Source: Marimonas lutisalis
GTDB taxonomy: Bacteria > Pseudomonadota > Alphaproteobacteria > Rhodobacterales > Rhodobacteraceae
NCBI RefSeq assembly: GCF_005434965.1
Contig: NZ_SKCI01000001.1
Location: forward strand, 1,510,952 to 1,574,951
DNA length: 64,000 nucleotides
Direction: 5' to 3'
Shown here: piece after piece, positions 34,909 to 42,813 of the stretch
Layout of the letters: every line of letters starts with the position of its first letter
How positions within the stretch are numbered: the stretch's first letter is position 1
The notes under the pieces: model-generated
What the model saw: the letters and a program-made list of their open reading frames with translations, nothing else
What the model was told of the DNA's origin: nothing
Databases searched by the model: none
Made by a program: the position numbers and the translations under genes

Positions 34909-36255
34909 TCAGGTGGCGCTGTCGAGCAGGCGTTTTTGCTCCTCGCGCATCTCGACGATGTCGAGATCGTCGGTCAGCTCGACATCGTCGAAGCTGACCA
35001 CCTGGTCGCGCTGGATCGGGCGTTTGAGTTTCACGTGATGTGCCAGGCCGATGGGCAGCGCGTTGCGCGCCACGGATTGCGCCGCCGGGATCGCCTTGGC
35101 CCAGACCTTGAAGCCGCCTTCGCCATCGAGATAGTCGCCGGCGGCGAAATCGCCCTTCGAGGTGGCGACCGCATCGGCGCGGTAGCGTGTGGAGGAGCCT
35201 GTCGCCTCGCCGCGCAGGCAGGCCGAGAGGACCGAGACACTGGTTTCCAGCCCGATCAGGTGGAAGGGCCGCCACATCGAGCCGTACCAGCCCGACTTGT
35301 CGGTCAGGAGCCCGTATTGCTGGAAACACGCCCGGGTGTATTCATCGGGCGCGCGGAAGGTGACGAACATGCCATACTGGATGTTGTTGAGCACGACACG
35401 GCCATCGGGTTCGCGGCTGGCGGCGATATCGACAAGGCCGGGCCGCGCCAGTTGCCCGCCGTCGCTGGCGGGTTTGAACACCTCGGCCAGGTCCTGCAGC
35501 CCGCTGGGGTGAAAGGCCAACCCGTCATCGGGGCAATCGAGGCCGGTGGCATTGGCGACCGCCGCCATTTCGATCGCGGCCTTGGTGCCATCGGTGAAGG
35601 AATTGTACATTTTCGGATTGAAGTCGCCGGCGGCGACTTCCTCGTCGCTCCAGCCGAAGAAACCCCAGACCGTATCGGGGGTGGAATAGCGGTAAGGCGG
35701 CGCGAAGTTCATGCCCTTGCCGGCAGCGACCAGTTCAAAGCCGCAGGCATGCACCCAGTCGACCAGTTCGCAGATCGCGGCGGGCTGATCGCCATAGGCC
35801 ATGGAATAGACCACGCCTTTTTGCCGCGCGCGTTCGGCCAGGAGCGCGCCGCAGAGCACATCGGCCTCGACATTGACCATGATCACGTGCTTGCCCGCGT
35901 CGATTGCCGCCATGGCGTGCCGGATGCCCGCGATCGGGTGGCCGGTGGCCTCGACCACGCATTCGATGCCGTCTGCGGCGCAGAGCGCCTGCGCGTCTTC
36001 GGTCAGGTGGGTGGTGCCGGCGTCAAGCGCGTGAGAGACAGACGCGGCGCCGTAGCGGTCCTCGGGCCAGCCGACCCGCGCTAGCGACTCGCGCGCGCGG
36101 CCGAGATCCAGATCGGCGATCGCGGCGACATGGTAGCCGGGGATGCACTTGGCCTGGGCCAGGATCATCGAGCCGAACTTGCCCGCGCCGATGAGGCCGA
36201 CGCGCACCGGGCGCCCTTCGGCATTCCGCTGCGCCAACATTGCTGAAAGATTCAT
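34909..36255 (-). CDS. SAF-domain NAD(P)-dependent dehydrogenase (COG4091, homoserine-dehydrogenase-like)
   Basis: This 448-residue protein has an N-terminal Rossmann fold (VGLIGAGKFGSMIL near residue 19), a homoserine-dehydrogenase-like middle (VVEATGHPIAGIRHA; ADVLCGALLAERAR) and a C-terminal SAF domain (PIQRDQVVSFDDVELTDDL). It is often annotated as predicted homoserine dehydrogenase or flagellar FlgA-like, neither of which fits a catabolic context. The natural substrate of this group is not established to my knowledge. It diverges from a split transketolase and ends opposite the apionate operon, so a branched or short-chain sugar substrate is a reasonable guess. Confidence 0.75.
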   Translation of the reverse strand: MNLSAMLAQRNAEGRPVRVGLIGAGKFGSMILAQAKCIPGYHVAAIADLDLGRARESLARVGWPEDRYGAASVSHALDAGTTHLTEDAQALCAADGIECVVEATGHPIAGIRHAMAAIDAGKHVIMVNVEADVLCGALLAERARQKGVVYSMAYGDQPAAICELVDWVHACGFELVAAGKGMNFAPPYRYSTPDTVWGFFGWSDEEVAAGDFNPKMYNSFTDGTKAAIEMAAVANATGLDCPDDGLAFHPSGLQDLAEVFKPASDGGQLARPGLVDIAASREPDGRVVLNNIQYGMFVTFRAPDEYTRACFQQYGLLTDKSGWYGSMWRPFHLIGLETSVSVLSACLRGEATGSSTRYRADAVATSKGDFAAGDYLDGEGGFKVWAKAIPAAQSVARNALPIGLAHHVKLKRPIQRDQVVSFDDVELTDDLDIVEMREEQKRLLDSAT

Positions 36256-36437
36256 CCCTGCTCCTCCGCCATGGGTTCATGCGCAGGATAGGCAGCCGCG
36301 TGTTGCAGCGGCCACCGGTTTCTGTGCGAAAACATTTTAGTAATTCTAACGAAGTGGTTAAGAATTCAACGTTGCATAACGACCCCGTGCGCGCGAGTGA
36401 TCATTGTGAAGAGACAAGATTTCCCGGGAGGCGAACC
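36256..36437. promoter_or_regulatory. Divergent promoter region, SAF dehydrogenase / split transketolase
   Basis: This 182-bp, locally AT-rich gap separates divergent genes. It includes the imperfect dyad GTTAAGAATTCAAC near 36358, which could be an operator. It has no copy of the TGGTATACCA palindrome found in the neighbouring island and none of the GTGAAGCC dyad, so a different regulator is expected. Confidence 0.35.
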
Positions 36438-37280
36438 TTGGTACGGCAATCAGGCTCGAATGTCAGTCTTGCGCAGCGCGCGTGGGCGATCCGGCGCAAT
36501 GCGCTGTTGATGGGCGAGGTCCAGGGACAGGGCTATATCGGCCAGGCACTGGGGGCGGCCGATCTCTTGGCCGTGACGCATTTTCACGCCATGACCTATC
36601 GTCCGGAAGAGCCTGAATGGGAAGGTCGGGACCGGTTCTACCTGTCGATCGGGCATTACGCCATCGCGCTGTACGCGGCGATGATCGAGGCTGGCATCCT
36701 GCCCGAGGACGAGATCGCCACCTATGGGATGGACGATTCACGCATGCCGATGTCCGGCATGGCGTCCTATACGCCGGGGATGGAGATTACCGGCGGATCG
36801 CTGGGCCACGGGCTGGGCATCGCGGTGGGCGCGGCGATGGGGCTGAAGCGCAAAGGCAACCCGGCCTTCGTCTATAACATGCTGTCGGATGGGGAACTGG
36901 GCGAAGGCTCGACCTGGGAGGCGGTGATGTCGGCGGTGCAGTGGAAGCTGGACAACCTGATCGCGGTGGTCGACTTCAACAACCAGCAGGCGGACGGACC
37001 CACGCGCGAGGCGCTGGCCCGGACGCCCGAAGCCGCCAAGTGGGAAGCTTTTGGCTGGCACGCGCAGGAGGTGGACGGCAATGACCTGGACGCTCTGGTC
37101 GCGGCCTTCGACACCGCGAGACGCCACGAGGGCGCGCGGCCGCGTGTGATCATCTGCAATACCAAAATGTGCAAAGGCATCCCGTTCCTGGAAGAGCGGG
37201 AAATCACGCATTTCATCCGGGTCGAGCCGGACGAATGGCAAAAGGCACTGGCCATTCTGGACGAGGAGAAGCCGCAATGA
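36438..37280 (+). CDS. Transketolase N-terminal subunit (split enzyme)
   Basis: This 280-residue subunit binds the diphosphate of ThDP (FYLSIGHYAIALYAAM; SDGELGEGSTWEA ending FNNQQADGP). I place the start at a TTG (36438) preceded by GGGAGGC, because upstream in-frame sequence has no homology. It overlaps the C-terminal subunit gene by 4 bp, so the two form a heteromeric transketolase. Split transketolases occur in sugar catabolic operons, including apulose-4-phosphate transketolase AptAB of D-apiose degradation. That function is attractive here, but no apiose isomerase or apulose kinase is in the operon. Confidence 0.87.
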   Translation: MVRQSGSNVSLAQRAWAIRRNALLMGEVQGQGYIGQALGAADLLAVTHFHAMTYRPEEPEWEGRDRFYLSIGHYAIALYAAMIEAGILPEDEIATYGMDDSRMPMSGMASYTPGMEITGGSLGHGLGIAVGAAMGLKRKGNPAFVYNMLSDGELGEGSTWEAVMSAVQWKLDNLIAVVDFNNQQADGPTREALARTPEAAKWEAFGWHAQEVDGNDLDALVAAFDTARRHEGARPRVIICNTKMCKGIPFLEEREITHFIRVEPDEWQKALAILDEEKPQ

Positions 37281-38320
37281 GTGATGTCCCGTTCGGCGCC
37301 CATTCGCGGCGCAAGTCGAAATACACCCCGCGCAAGGCCGCCAATGACGGCGCGCGCACCTCGGCGATGATTGCCTCGCTCGATGCGGAAGGGCGCGAGA
37401 CGATCGCGGCGCCCTTTGGCGAGGCGCTGTGCGAGCTTGCGAAAACCCGCGAAGATATCGTTGGCCTGTCGGCGGACCTGTCGAAATACACCGACATGCA
37501 TGTTTTCGCCAACGCCTATCCCGACCGGTTTTACCAGATGGGCATGGCCGAGCAGGTGATGATTTCGGCCGCGGCGGGGCTGGCGCGCGAGGGGTTCACG
37601 CCCTTTGCCACCACCTATGCCGTTTTCGCCTCGCGCCGGGCCTATGATTTCATCGCCATGGCGATTGCTGAGGAAAACCTGCCGGTCAAGATCTGCTGTG
37701 CCTTGCCTGGCCTGACCACCGGGTATGGCCCCAGCCACCAGGCGACCGAGGATATCGCGATTTTCCGCGGAATGCCGAACCTGACCATCGTCGACCCCTG
37801 CGATGCGGTGGAAACGGCGCAGGCGACCCATGCTATCGCCGACCATCCCGGCCCGGTCTACATGCGCCTTCTGCGCGGCAAGGTGCCCGACGTGCTGGGG
37901 CGCTATGGTTACCGGTTCAAGCTGGGCAAGGCGCAGACGATCCGCGACGGGCGCGACGTGCTGTTCATTTCGTCGGGCTTCATGACGATGCGGGTGCTGG
38001 ACGCGGCCGAGAAGCTGGCCGCCGATGGCGTGGATTGTGCGGTGCTGCACGTGCCGACGATCAAGCCGCTGGACGTGGACACCATTGCCGCCGAGGCCGC
38101 GAAATCGGGGCGGCTGGTGGTGACGGCGGAAAATCACACGGTGATCGGCGGCCTGGGCGAGGCGGTAGCGGGCGCGCTGATGCGCGCGGGCGTGCATGTG
38201 CCGTTCCGCCAGATCGGCCTGCCCGACGAGTTTCTGGATGCCGGCGCGCTGCCGACGCTGCATCACCAATACGGACTGTCCGTGGAGGCCGTTATGGCCT
38301 CGATCAAATCATGGCTGTGA
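37277..38320 (+). CDS. Transketolase C-terminal subunit (split enzyme)
   Basis: This 347-residue subunit carries the pyrimidine-binding (GMAEQVMISAAAGLA; FATTYAVFASRRAYDF) and C-terminal transketolase domains (DVLFISSGFMTMRVLDAAEKL). The 30-residue N-terminal extension is unusually basic and polar. It would supply the glutamate that activates ThDP bound by its partner. It is co-transcribed with the N-terminal subunit (4-bp overlap) and with an SDR 10 bp downstream. Confidence 0.87.
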   Translation: MSDVPFGAHSRRKSKYTPRKAANDGARTSAMIASLDAEGRETIAAPFGEALCELAKTREDIVGLSADLSKYTDMHVFANAYPDRFYQMGMAEQVMISAAAGLAREGFTPFATTYAVFASRRAYDFIAMAIAEENLPVKICCALPGLTTGYGPSHQATEDIAIFRGMPNLTIVDPCDAVETAQATHAIADHPGPVYMRLLRGKVPDVLGRYGYRFKLGKAQTIRDGRDVLFISSGFMTMRVLDAAEKLAADGVDCAVLHVPTIKPLDVDTIAAEAAKSGRLVVTAENHTVIGGLGEAVAGALMRAGVHVPFRQIGLPDEFLDAGALPTLHHQYGLSVEAVMASIKSWL

Positions 38321-38330
38321 GGAGAACCTG

Positions 38331-39083
38331 ATGAAACTGCTGGAAGGCAAGACTGCCATCGTGACCGGCGCGGCCTCGCCGCGGGGCTTGGGCAAGGCGA
38401 CGGCCTCGCTCTTTGCCGCGCATGGCGCGCGCGTGGCCATTCTCGACCTTGACGAAGGCGCGGCCAAGAAAGCCGCCGCGGATATCGGTGACGCGCATAT
38501 TGGCCTGGCCTGCGATGTCACCGACAAATGGGCCTGTGTCGACGCGGTCGCGGCGGTGCTGGATGCCTTTGGGCAGGCCGATATCCTGGTCAACAACGCC
38601 GGCATTACCCAGCCGCTGAAGATCATGGATATCGAGCCCGAAAATTACGATGCCGTGCTGGACGTGAACCTGCGCGGCACGCTGTACATGAGCCAGGCGA
38701 TCATCCCGCATATGCGCGAGCGCAAAACTGGTTCGATCGTCAACATCTCGTCGGTTTCAGCGCAGCGCGGCGGCGGCATTTTCGGCGGCCCGCACTATTC
38801 GGCGGCGAAGGCGGGCATCCTGGGCCTGACCAAGGCGATGGCACGCGAGCTGGCCCCCGATGGGGTGCGTTCCAACGCGGTCTGCCCGGGATTCATCGCC
38901 ACCGACATCACCGGCGGCATGCTGACGGATGAGATGATGACGATGATCCTGGACGGCATCCCGATGGGCCGCGCGGGCGAGGCCTCGGACGTGGCGGGCT
39001 GCTGCCTTTTCCTGGCGTCGGACCTGGCGGCCTATGTCACCGGATCGGAAGTCGACGTGAACGGCGGATCACTGATCCACTGA
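38331..39083 (+). CDS. Short-chain dehydrogenase/reductase (split transketolase operon)
   Basis: This 250-residue classical SDR has a slightly altered cofactor motif TGAASPRGLGKA, the NNAG motif, catalytic Ser/Tyr/Lys (ISSVS; YSAAKAG) and the C-terminal VNGG. Asp in LDLDEG after the second strand suggests NAD(H). It probably interconverts a ketose/polyol or ketose acid linked to the two-carbon transfer of the preceding transketolase. AGGAGAA precedes the ATG. Confidence 0.85.
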   Translation: MKLLEGKTAIVTGAASPRGLGKATASLFAAHGARVAILDLDEGAAKKAAADIGDAHIGLACDVTDKWACVDAVAAVLDAFGQADILVNNAGITQPLKIMDIEPENYDAVLDVNLRGTLYMSQAIIPHMRERKTGSIVNISSVSAQRGGGIFGGPHYSAAKAGILGLTKAMARELAPDGVRSNAVCPGFIATDITGGMLTDEMMTMILDGIPMGRAGEASDVAGCCLFLASDLAAYVTGSEVDVNGGSLIH

Positions 39084-39098
39084 CCGCCCAAAAGGGAC

Positions 39099-39119
39099 CG
39101 CCCCCGCATTGCGGGGGCG
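39099..39119. terminator. Bidirectional terminator between convergent SDR and FAH genes
   Basis: CGCCCCCGC (39099-39107) and GCGGGGGCG (39111-39119) form a perfect 9-bp stem with loop ATT in the 45-bp convergent gap. On the minus strand it is followed by GTCCCTTTT, giving a weak U-run for the leftward transcript. Confidence 0.6.
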
Positions 39120-39128
39120 ACCCGTGGA

Positions 39129-39974
39129 TCAATCGGCGGCCACGGCCTTCTGGCGTTGCTCGCCCAGTCCTTCGACCCGGACCGTCATGACGTCGCCGGG
39201 CTTCAGGAAGCGCGGCGGCGTCATGCCCAGACCGACCCCGGAGGGTGTGCCCGTCGCGATGACATCGCCCGGCATCAGCTTCAAGAACTGGCTCATGTGG
39301 CTGATGATCTCGCGCACCGAGAAGATCATGTCGTCGGTGGAGCTGTCCTGCACCGTCTCGCCGTTGAGATCGAGCGACAGACCAAGCGCCTGGGGATCGG
39401 ACACCTCGTCTGCGGTGACGAGCCAGGGGCCGGTGGGCCCGAAGGTGGGGGCCGATTTGCCCTTGATCCATTGACCGCCGCGATCCATCTGGAACGACCG
39501 CTCGGAGACATCGTTGATCACGCAATAGCCCGCAACATAGTCGAGCGCGTCAGCCTCGGAGACGTACGAGGCCTCGCGCCCGATGACGACGCCCAGTTCG
39601 ACCTCCCAGTCGGCCTTTTCGGAGCCGCGGGGAATGACCACCGGATCGAACGGGCCGGAGAGCGCCGAGCTGGCCTTGGAGAAGAGGATCGGCTCTTTCG
39701 GAGGTTCGGCGCCGGTTTCGGCGGCGTGTTTGGCGTAGTTCAGCCCGATACAATAGAAATTCGGCACCGAGGCCAGGCAGGCGCCGATACGTCCGGGGGT
39801 TTCCACAAGCGGCAGGTCGGACAGGTCGAGCGCACGCAGCTGTTCGAGCGCAACGTGTGAAACCGCCGCCCCGGCGAGGTGAGGGACATGCGCGCTCAGA
39901 TCGCGGACGCGGCCCTCGTCATCGAGGACACCTGTTTTCTCGGCCCCGGCCGGGCCGTAACGCAACAACTTCAT
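39129..39974 (-). CDS. Fumarylacetoacetate hydrolase family protein, probable 2,4-diketo-3-deoxy-L-fuconate-type hydrolase
   Basis: This 281-residue protein has the FAH fold with metal-site residues in WEVELGVVIG and the NDVSERSFQMDRGGQW segment. Its overall pattern (MKLLRYG N-terminus, FCIGLNYAKHA-like YCIGLNYAKHAAE) matches the group that contains ureidoglycolate lyase homologs and the 2,4-diketo-3-deoxy-L-fuconate/rhamnonate hydrolases, which cleave to pyruvate and a hydroxy acid. It lies 27 bp after gntR on the same strand. With a 2-keto-3-deoxy-fuconate-like dehydrogenase at 48948 it would complete a non-phosphorylative route. Confidence 0.83.
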   Translation of the reverse strand: MKLLRYGPAGAEKTGVLDDEGRVRDLSAHVPHLAGAAVSHVALEQLRALDLSDLPLVETPGRIGACLASVPNFYCIGLNYAKHAAETGAEPPKEPILFSKASSALSGPFDPVVIPRGSEKADWEVELGVVIGREASYVSEADALDYVAGYCVINDVSERSFQMDRGGQWIKGKSAPTFGPTGPWLVTADEVSDPQALGLSLDLNGETVQDSSTDDMIFSVREIISHMSQFLKLMPGDVIATGTPSGVGLGMTPPRFLKPGDVMTVRVEGLGEQRQKAVAAD

Positions 39975-40001
39975 CTTTGGCTTCCTTCGCGTTGATTTAT
40001 C

Positions 40002-40694
40002 TCATGTTTTTTCGGGAACGGCTTCCGGTTCAGTCGCCTCCGGCAACAGCCCATCCTCTTCGAAACGGTGCTGCACGTTTATGACCAGATGTTCAAGGTG
40101 ACTTCCGATTTCGCGGGTCACGGCCTCGGGATCGCGCGACAGAAGGCCGGCGACGATGGCGCGGTGCTGTGAAAGCACCCTGTCGCGCGAGCGTTTGCGG
40201 ATCGCCGAGAGATAGCGCGCACGCCACAGACGGGAAAGAAAGGCGTTATGCGCCTCGGCCATGGACGGGTTGTGCGAGGCCCGGGCGATGGCGATGTGAA
40301 AACTCATGTCGATCTCGAACACGTCGATGGGATCGACCGTGTCATAGACGGCTTCCATATGCTGCTGAATGCGCTGGATTTCCTGCAACTCGTCATCGGT
40401 TGCGCGTTCGCAGGCGAGCTGCGCAGATTTCAGTTCGAGACAGGACAGCACCTCGATGTTGTCGGTGATTTCCTGCAGGCTCGGGCTGGCGACGATCGGG
40501 CTGCGCGAGGGACGCAGGATGACGAGCCCCTCTTTCGCCAGGATGCGGATTGCTTCGCGCATCGGTGTGCGGCTGACACCCATTTCGGCGGCATTGTCAC
40601 GCTCCTTGATCGAATCGCCCGGCGCCAGCTTGCCGCGCAGGATGTCGCGGCGCAGAGTTTGGGCAATCTGATCAGGCAGGGTCTGGTCTGTCAT
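40002..40694 (-). CDS. GntR-family regulator, FCD (FadR/UxuR-like) subgroup
   Basis: This 230-residue regulator has an N-terminal winged helix (AQTLRRDILRGKLAPGDSIK; MGVSRTPMREAIRIL near residue 38) and a C-terminal FCD domain with metal-ligand-type residues in FEIDMSFHIAIARASHN and SQHRAIVAGL. FCD regulators of the UxuR/ExuR group sense sugar acids and bind ATTGGTATACCAAT-like palindromes. Two such palindromes lie in its own divergent promoter and two more in other promoters of this island. It likely represses the TRAP importer, itself and the catabolic operons. The frame is open far upstream, but the start at 40694 is set by homology. Confidence 0.9.
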   Translation of the reverse strand: MTDQTLPDQIAQTLRRDILRGKLAPGDSIKERDNAAEMGVSRTPMREAIRILAKEGLVILRPSRSPIVASPSLQEITDNIEVLSCLELKSAQLACERATDDELQEIQRIQQHMEAVYDTVDPIDVFEIDMSFHIAIARASHNPSMAEAHNAFLSRLWRARYLSAIRKRSRDRVLSQHRAIVAGLLSRDPEAVTREIGSHLEHLVINVQHRFEEDGLLPEATEPEAVPEKT

Positions 40695-40764
40695 AGAGCA
40701 CTCTCGGTTGTGGGCCCAACTGCCGAAAAGCCCGATCCTAAGGCGTCCGGCCCGGCAACCTGGA

Positions 40765-40778
40765 TTTGGTATACCAAA
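40765..40778. promoter_or_regulatory. GntR/UxuR-type operator 1
   Basis: TTTGGTATACCAAA is a perfect 14-bp palindrome with core TGGTATACCA, 70 bp upstream of gntR and 114 bp upstream of dctP. The core equals the known E. coli UxuR/ExuR consensus. The centre lies 57 bp from operator 2. Confidence 0.8.
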
Positions 40779-40821
40779 AAAACGTTGATTGTCGAGATTG
40801 CTTTCGCTAGCGTCCCGGCAG

Positions 40822-40835
40822 GATGGTATACCATC
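40822..40835. promoter_or_regulatory. GntR/UxuR-type operator 2
   Basis: GATGGTATACCATC is a perfect 14-bp palindrome with the same ten-base core, 57 bp upstream of the dctP start codon, well placed to block its promoter. Confidence 0.8.
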
Positions 40836-40892
40836 TGGCGCGTGGAGGGCGCGCCACTTAATGGGCCACGCGCCTGACAAGGGAGGAATTAC

Positions 40893-41906
40893 ATGAAACT
40901 TACCTCGATTCTGAAAACCGCGGCTGTTGCAAGCGTGATCGCGGTGCCCGCCGTGGCGCAGGACGTCACGCTGCGCATTCAAACGCACTATGCCACCGAG
41001 CACCCAACCGGCCAGCGCCTGGCCACGTTCATCGACGATGTGCAGACCATGTCGGGCGGCGAGATCGCCATTGAAATGTTCTATTCGTCCTCGGTCGTGG
41101 CCACGACGGAGACCTTCGACGCCGCGATCAACGGCATCGTCGACTGCGACGCCACCGGCGGCGCCTACCAGACCGGCAAGAACCCCGCGTTCCAGTTCGT
41201 CGGTGACATCATGGGCGGGTATGAAACCCCCTGGCAGCAATATAGCTGGCTCTATCACGGCGGCGGTTACGACGCGGCGCAGCAGCTTTACAACGCGCAG
41301 GGCATGCAGCTGATCGGCTGGTCGATCTATGGCCAGGAATCGCTCAGCTCGTCGAAGCCGATTGCCGGTTTCGAAGACCTGAAAGGCTGGAAGTTCCGTT
41401 CGCCCCCGGGCATGGAAACCGAGATCTTCGAGAAGCTGGGCGCCTCGCCCATCGTGATGGACTTTACAGAGATCTTCACCGCGCTGGAAACCGGCATCAT
41501 CGACGGGGCTGACGCCTCGGGCCTGGCCAACAACGTGGGTCTTGGCCTTTACGACATCGTCAAGCACGCCACCTATCCCGGCTTCCACTCGATGCCGTCG
41601 GACCACCTGGCCTGCAACCAGGCCGTCTGGGAAGGCCTGAGCGATAAGCATCGCCGGATCATCGACACCGCCTGGCAGAAGCTGAGCTTCCAGATCGCGC
41701 TCTACAACGAAAAGGCCAATGCCGAGGCCGCGGCCAAGCTGCAGTCGGAAGGCGTGACGCTGTACAACTGGTCGTCGGCCGACCGTGCCGAGTTCCGCAA
41801 GGCCGCGCAGGCCGCGTGGGATGACTGGGGCACGCGTTCACCCGAGGCCGGTGCGATCCTGGCCAGCCACAAGGAATACATGAAGCAGCTCGGCCTGATC
41901 GAATGA
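40893..41906 (+). CDS. dctP: TRAP transporter solute-binding protein, DctP family
   Basis: This 337-residue periplasmic protein begins with a signal peptide (cleavage likely after PAVAQ, about residue 21) and shows DctP features, including the conserved arginine in WKFRSPPGMETE that binds substrate carboxylate, and IDGADASG near residue 205. It captures an organic or sugar acid for the DctQM permease encoded next. Sequence does not fix the ligand; the operator and neighbours suggest a uronate or aldonate. GGGAGGAA precedes the start. Confidence 0.93.
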   Translation: MKLTSILKTAAVASVIAVPAVAQDVTLRIQTHYATEHPTGQRLATFIDDVQTMSGGEIAIEMFYSSSVVATTETFDAAINGIVDCDATGGAYQTGKNPAFQFVGDIMGGYETPWQQYSWLYHGGGYDAAQQLYNAQGMQLIGWSIYGQESLSSSKPIAGFEDLKGWKFRSPPGMETEIFEKLGASPIVMDFTEIFTALETGIIDGADASGLANNVGLGLYDIVKHATYPGFHSMPSDHLACNQAVWEGLSDKHRRIIDTAWQKLSFQIALYNEKANAEAAAKLQSEGVTLYNWSSADRAEFRKAAQAAWDDWGTRSPEAGAILASHKEYMKQLGLIE

Positions 41907-42000
41907 TCCGCAGGACTGTGCGCTTGTCCTTGTGACAGCATCCGGCGGGTCCCTATCGGGGCTCGCCGATTTTTTCCAAAGAAACGGGGGGAGGCGGAGT

Positions 42001-42810
42001 ATGCAACAGGAAAGCCTGTGGCTGGGGCGTCTTAGACAACCTGTGAAAAAGGCGATGATCGGCTTTACCGGCCTGACCATCATCTTGTTCGTCTGGCTGG
42101 TGGCGAACCAGCTTATCAGCGCAGATGCCATTGGCATGCACGAGATGATCCGCCCGCAAGGCCGGCCGTTGGTCTGGCTGATGTTGCTGAGCATCGCGGC
42201 AAGCCTGTTTTTCGCCTCGCTATACCTGTCGGACACAAAGGGCGAGATTGAACCCCAGGCCGATGGATTCTTCGACATCGTGTCCCTGGTGTGTTCGCGG
42301 CTGGCCATGATCGCGGTCGCGCTAATCGTGATCGTGATGTTTTACGAGGTCGTCTCGCGCTACGTGTTCTCGCGCCCGACGCTATGGGCCAACGAGCTTT
42401 CGCTGTGGATCGCAGCGTTCGTGTTCCTGCTGGCGGGACAATACGCGATGCAGCAGCGCAGCCATATCCGGATCTACGTGATCTATGACATCATGCCGCG
42501 ATGGATGCAGAAGACCGCCGACGTGATTTCGGTGGGCCTGATCTGCGGCTTTTTCTTCGCCCTCGTCTGGGGCGGTTATAACGATGCGATCCGACGCATG
42601 ATGCGTATGGAGACCTTTGGCACGGCATGGGATCCGCCCATTCCCGGCACGGTCAAACCGGCCATCCTTGTCATTATCCTGCTGGTAACCATCCAGGCGA
42701 TCTCGAACCTGATCGCCGACTGGAACAAGCTGCCCGAACATCACAAGGGCATCGAGGATATCGACGAGACCGAGATCGAAAACATTCGCCGCACGCTGGA
42801 GGAGAAGTAA
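42001..42810 (+). CDS. dctQ: TRAP transporter small permease, DctQ family (enlarged)
   Basis: This 269-residue membrane protein has about six hydrophobic segments rather than the usual four: two extra N-terminal ones (about 17-37 and 58-76) precede the DctQ core, with segments near 95-119, 128-146, 168-190 and 213-230. The core motif YEVVSRYVF…ANELSLWIAAFVFL is typical. GGAGGCGGAG precedes the ATG at 42001; an upstream in-frame ATG has no ribosome site. It pairs with the similarly large DctM. Confidence 0.9.
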   Translation: MQQESLWLGRLRQPVKKAMIGFTGLTIILFVWLVANQLISADAIGMHEMIRPQGRPLVWLMLLSIAASLFFASLYLSDTKGEIEPQADGFFDIVSLVCSRLAMIAVALIVIVMFYEVVSRYVFSRPTLWANELSLWIAAFVFLLAGQYAMQQRSHIRIYVIYDIMPRWMQKTADVISVGLICGFFFALVWGGYNDAIRRMMRMETFGTAWDPPIPGTVKPAILVIILLVTIQAISNLIADWNKLPEHHKGIEDIDETEIENIRRTLEEK

Positions 42811-42813
42811 GCC

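Noticed and set aside
40695-41651. Upstream extension of the gntR frame to 41651
   Set aside because: It would cross both operators and run antisense to dctP; winged-helix homology starts at 40694.
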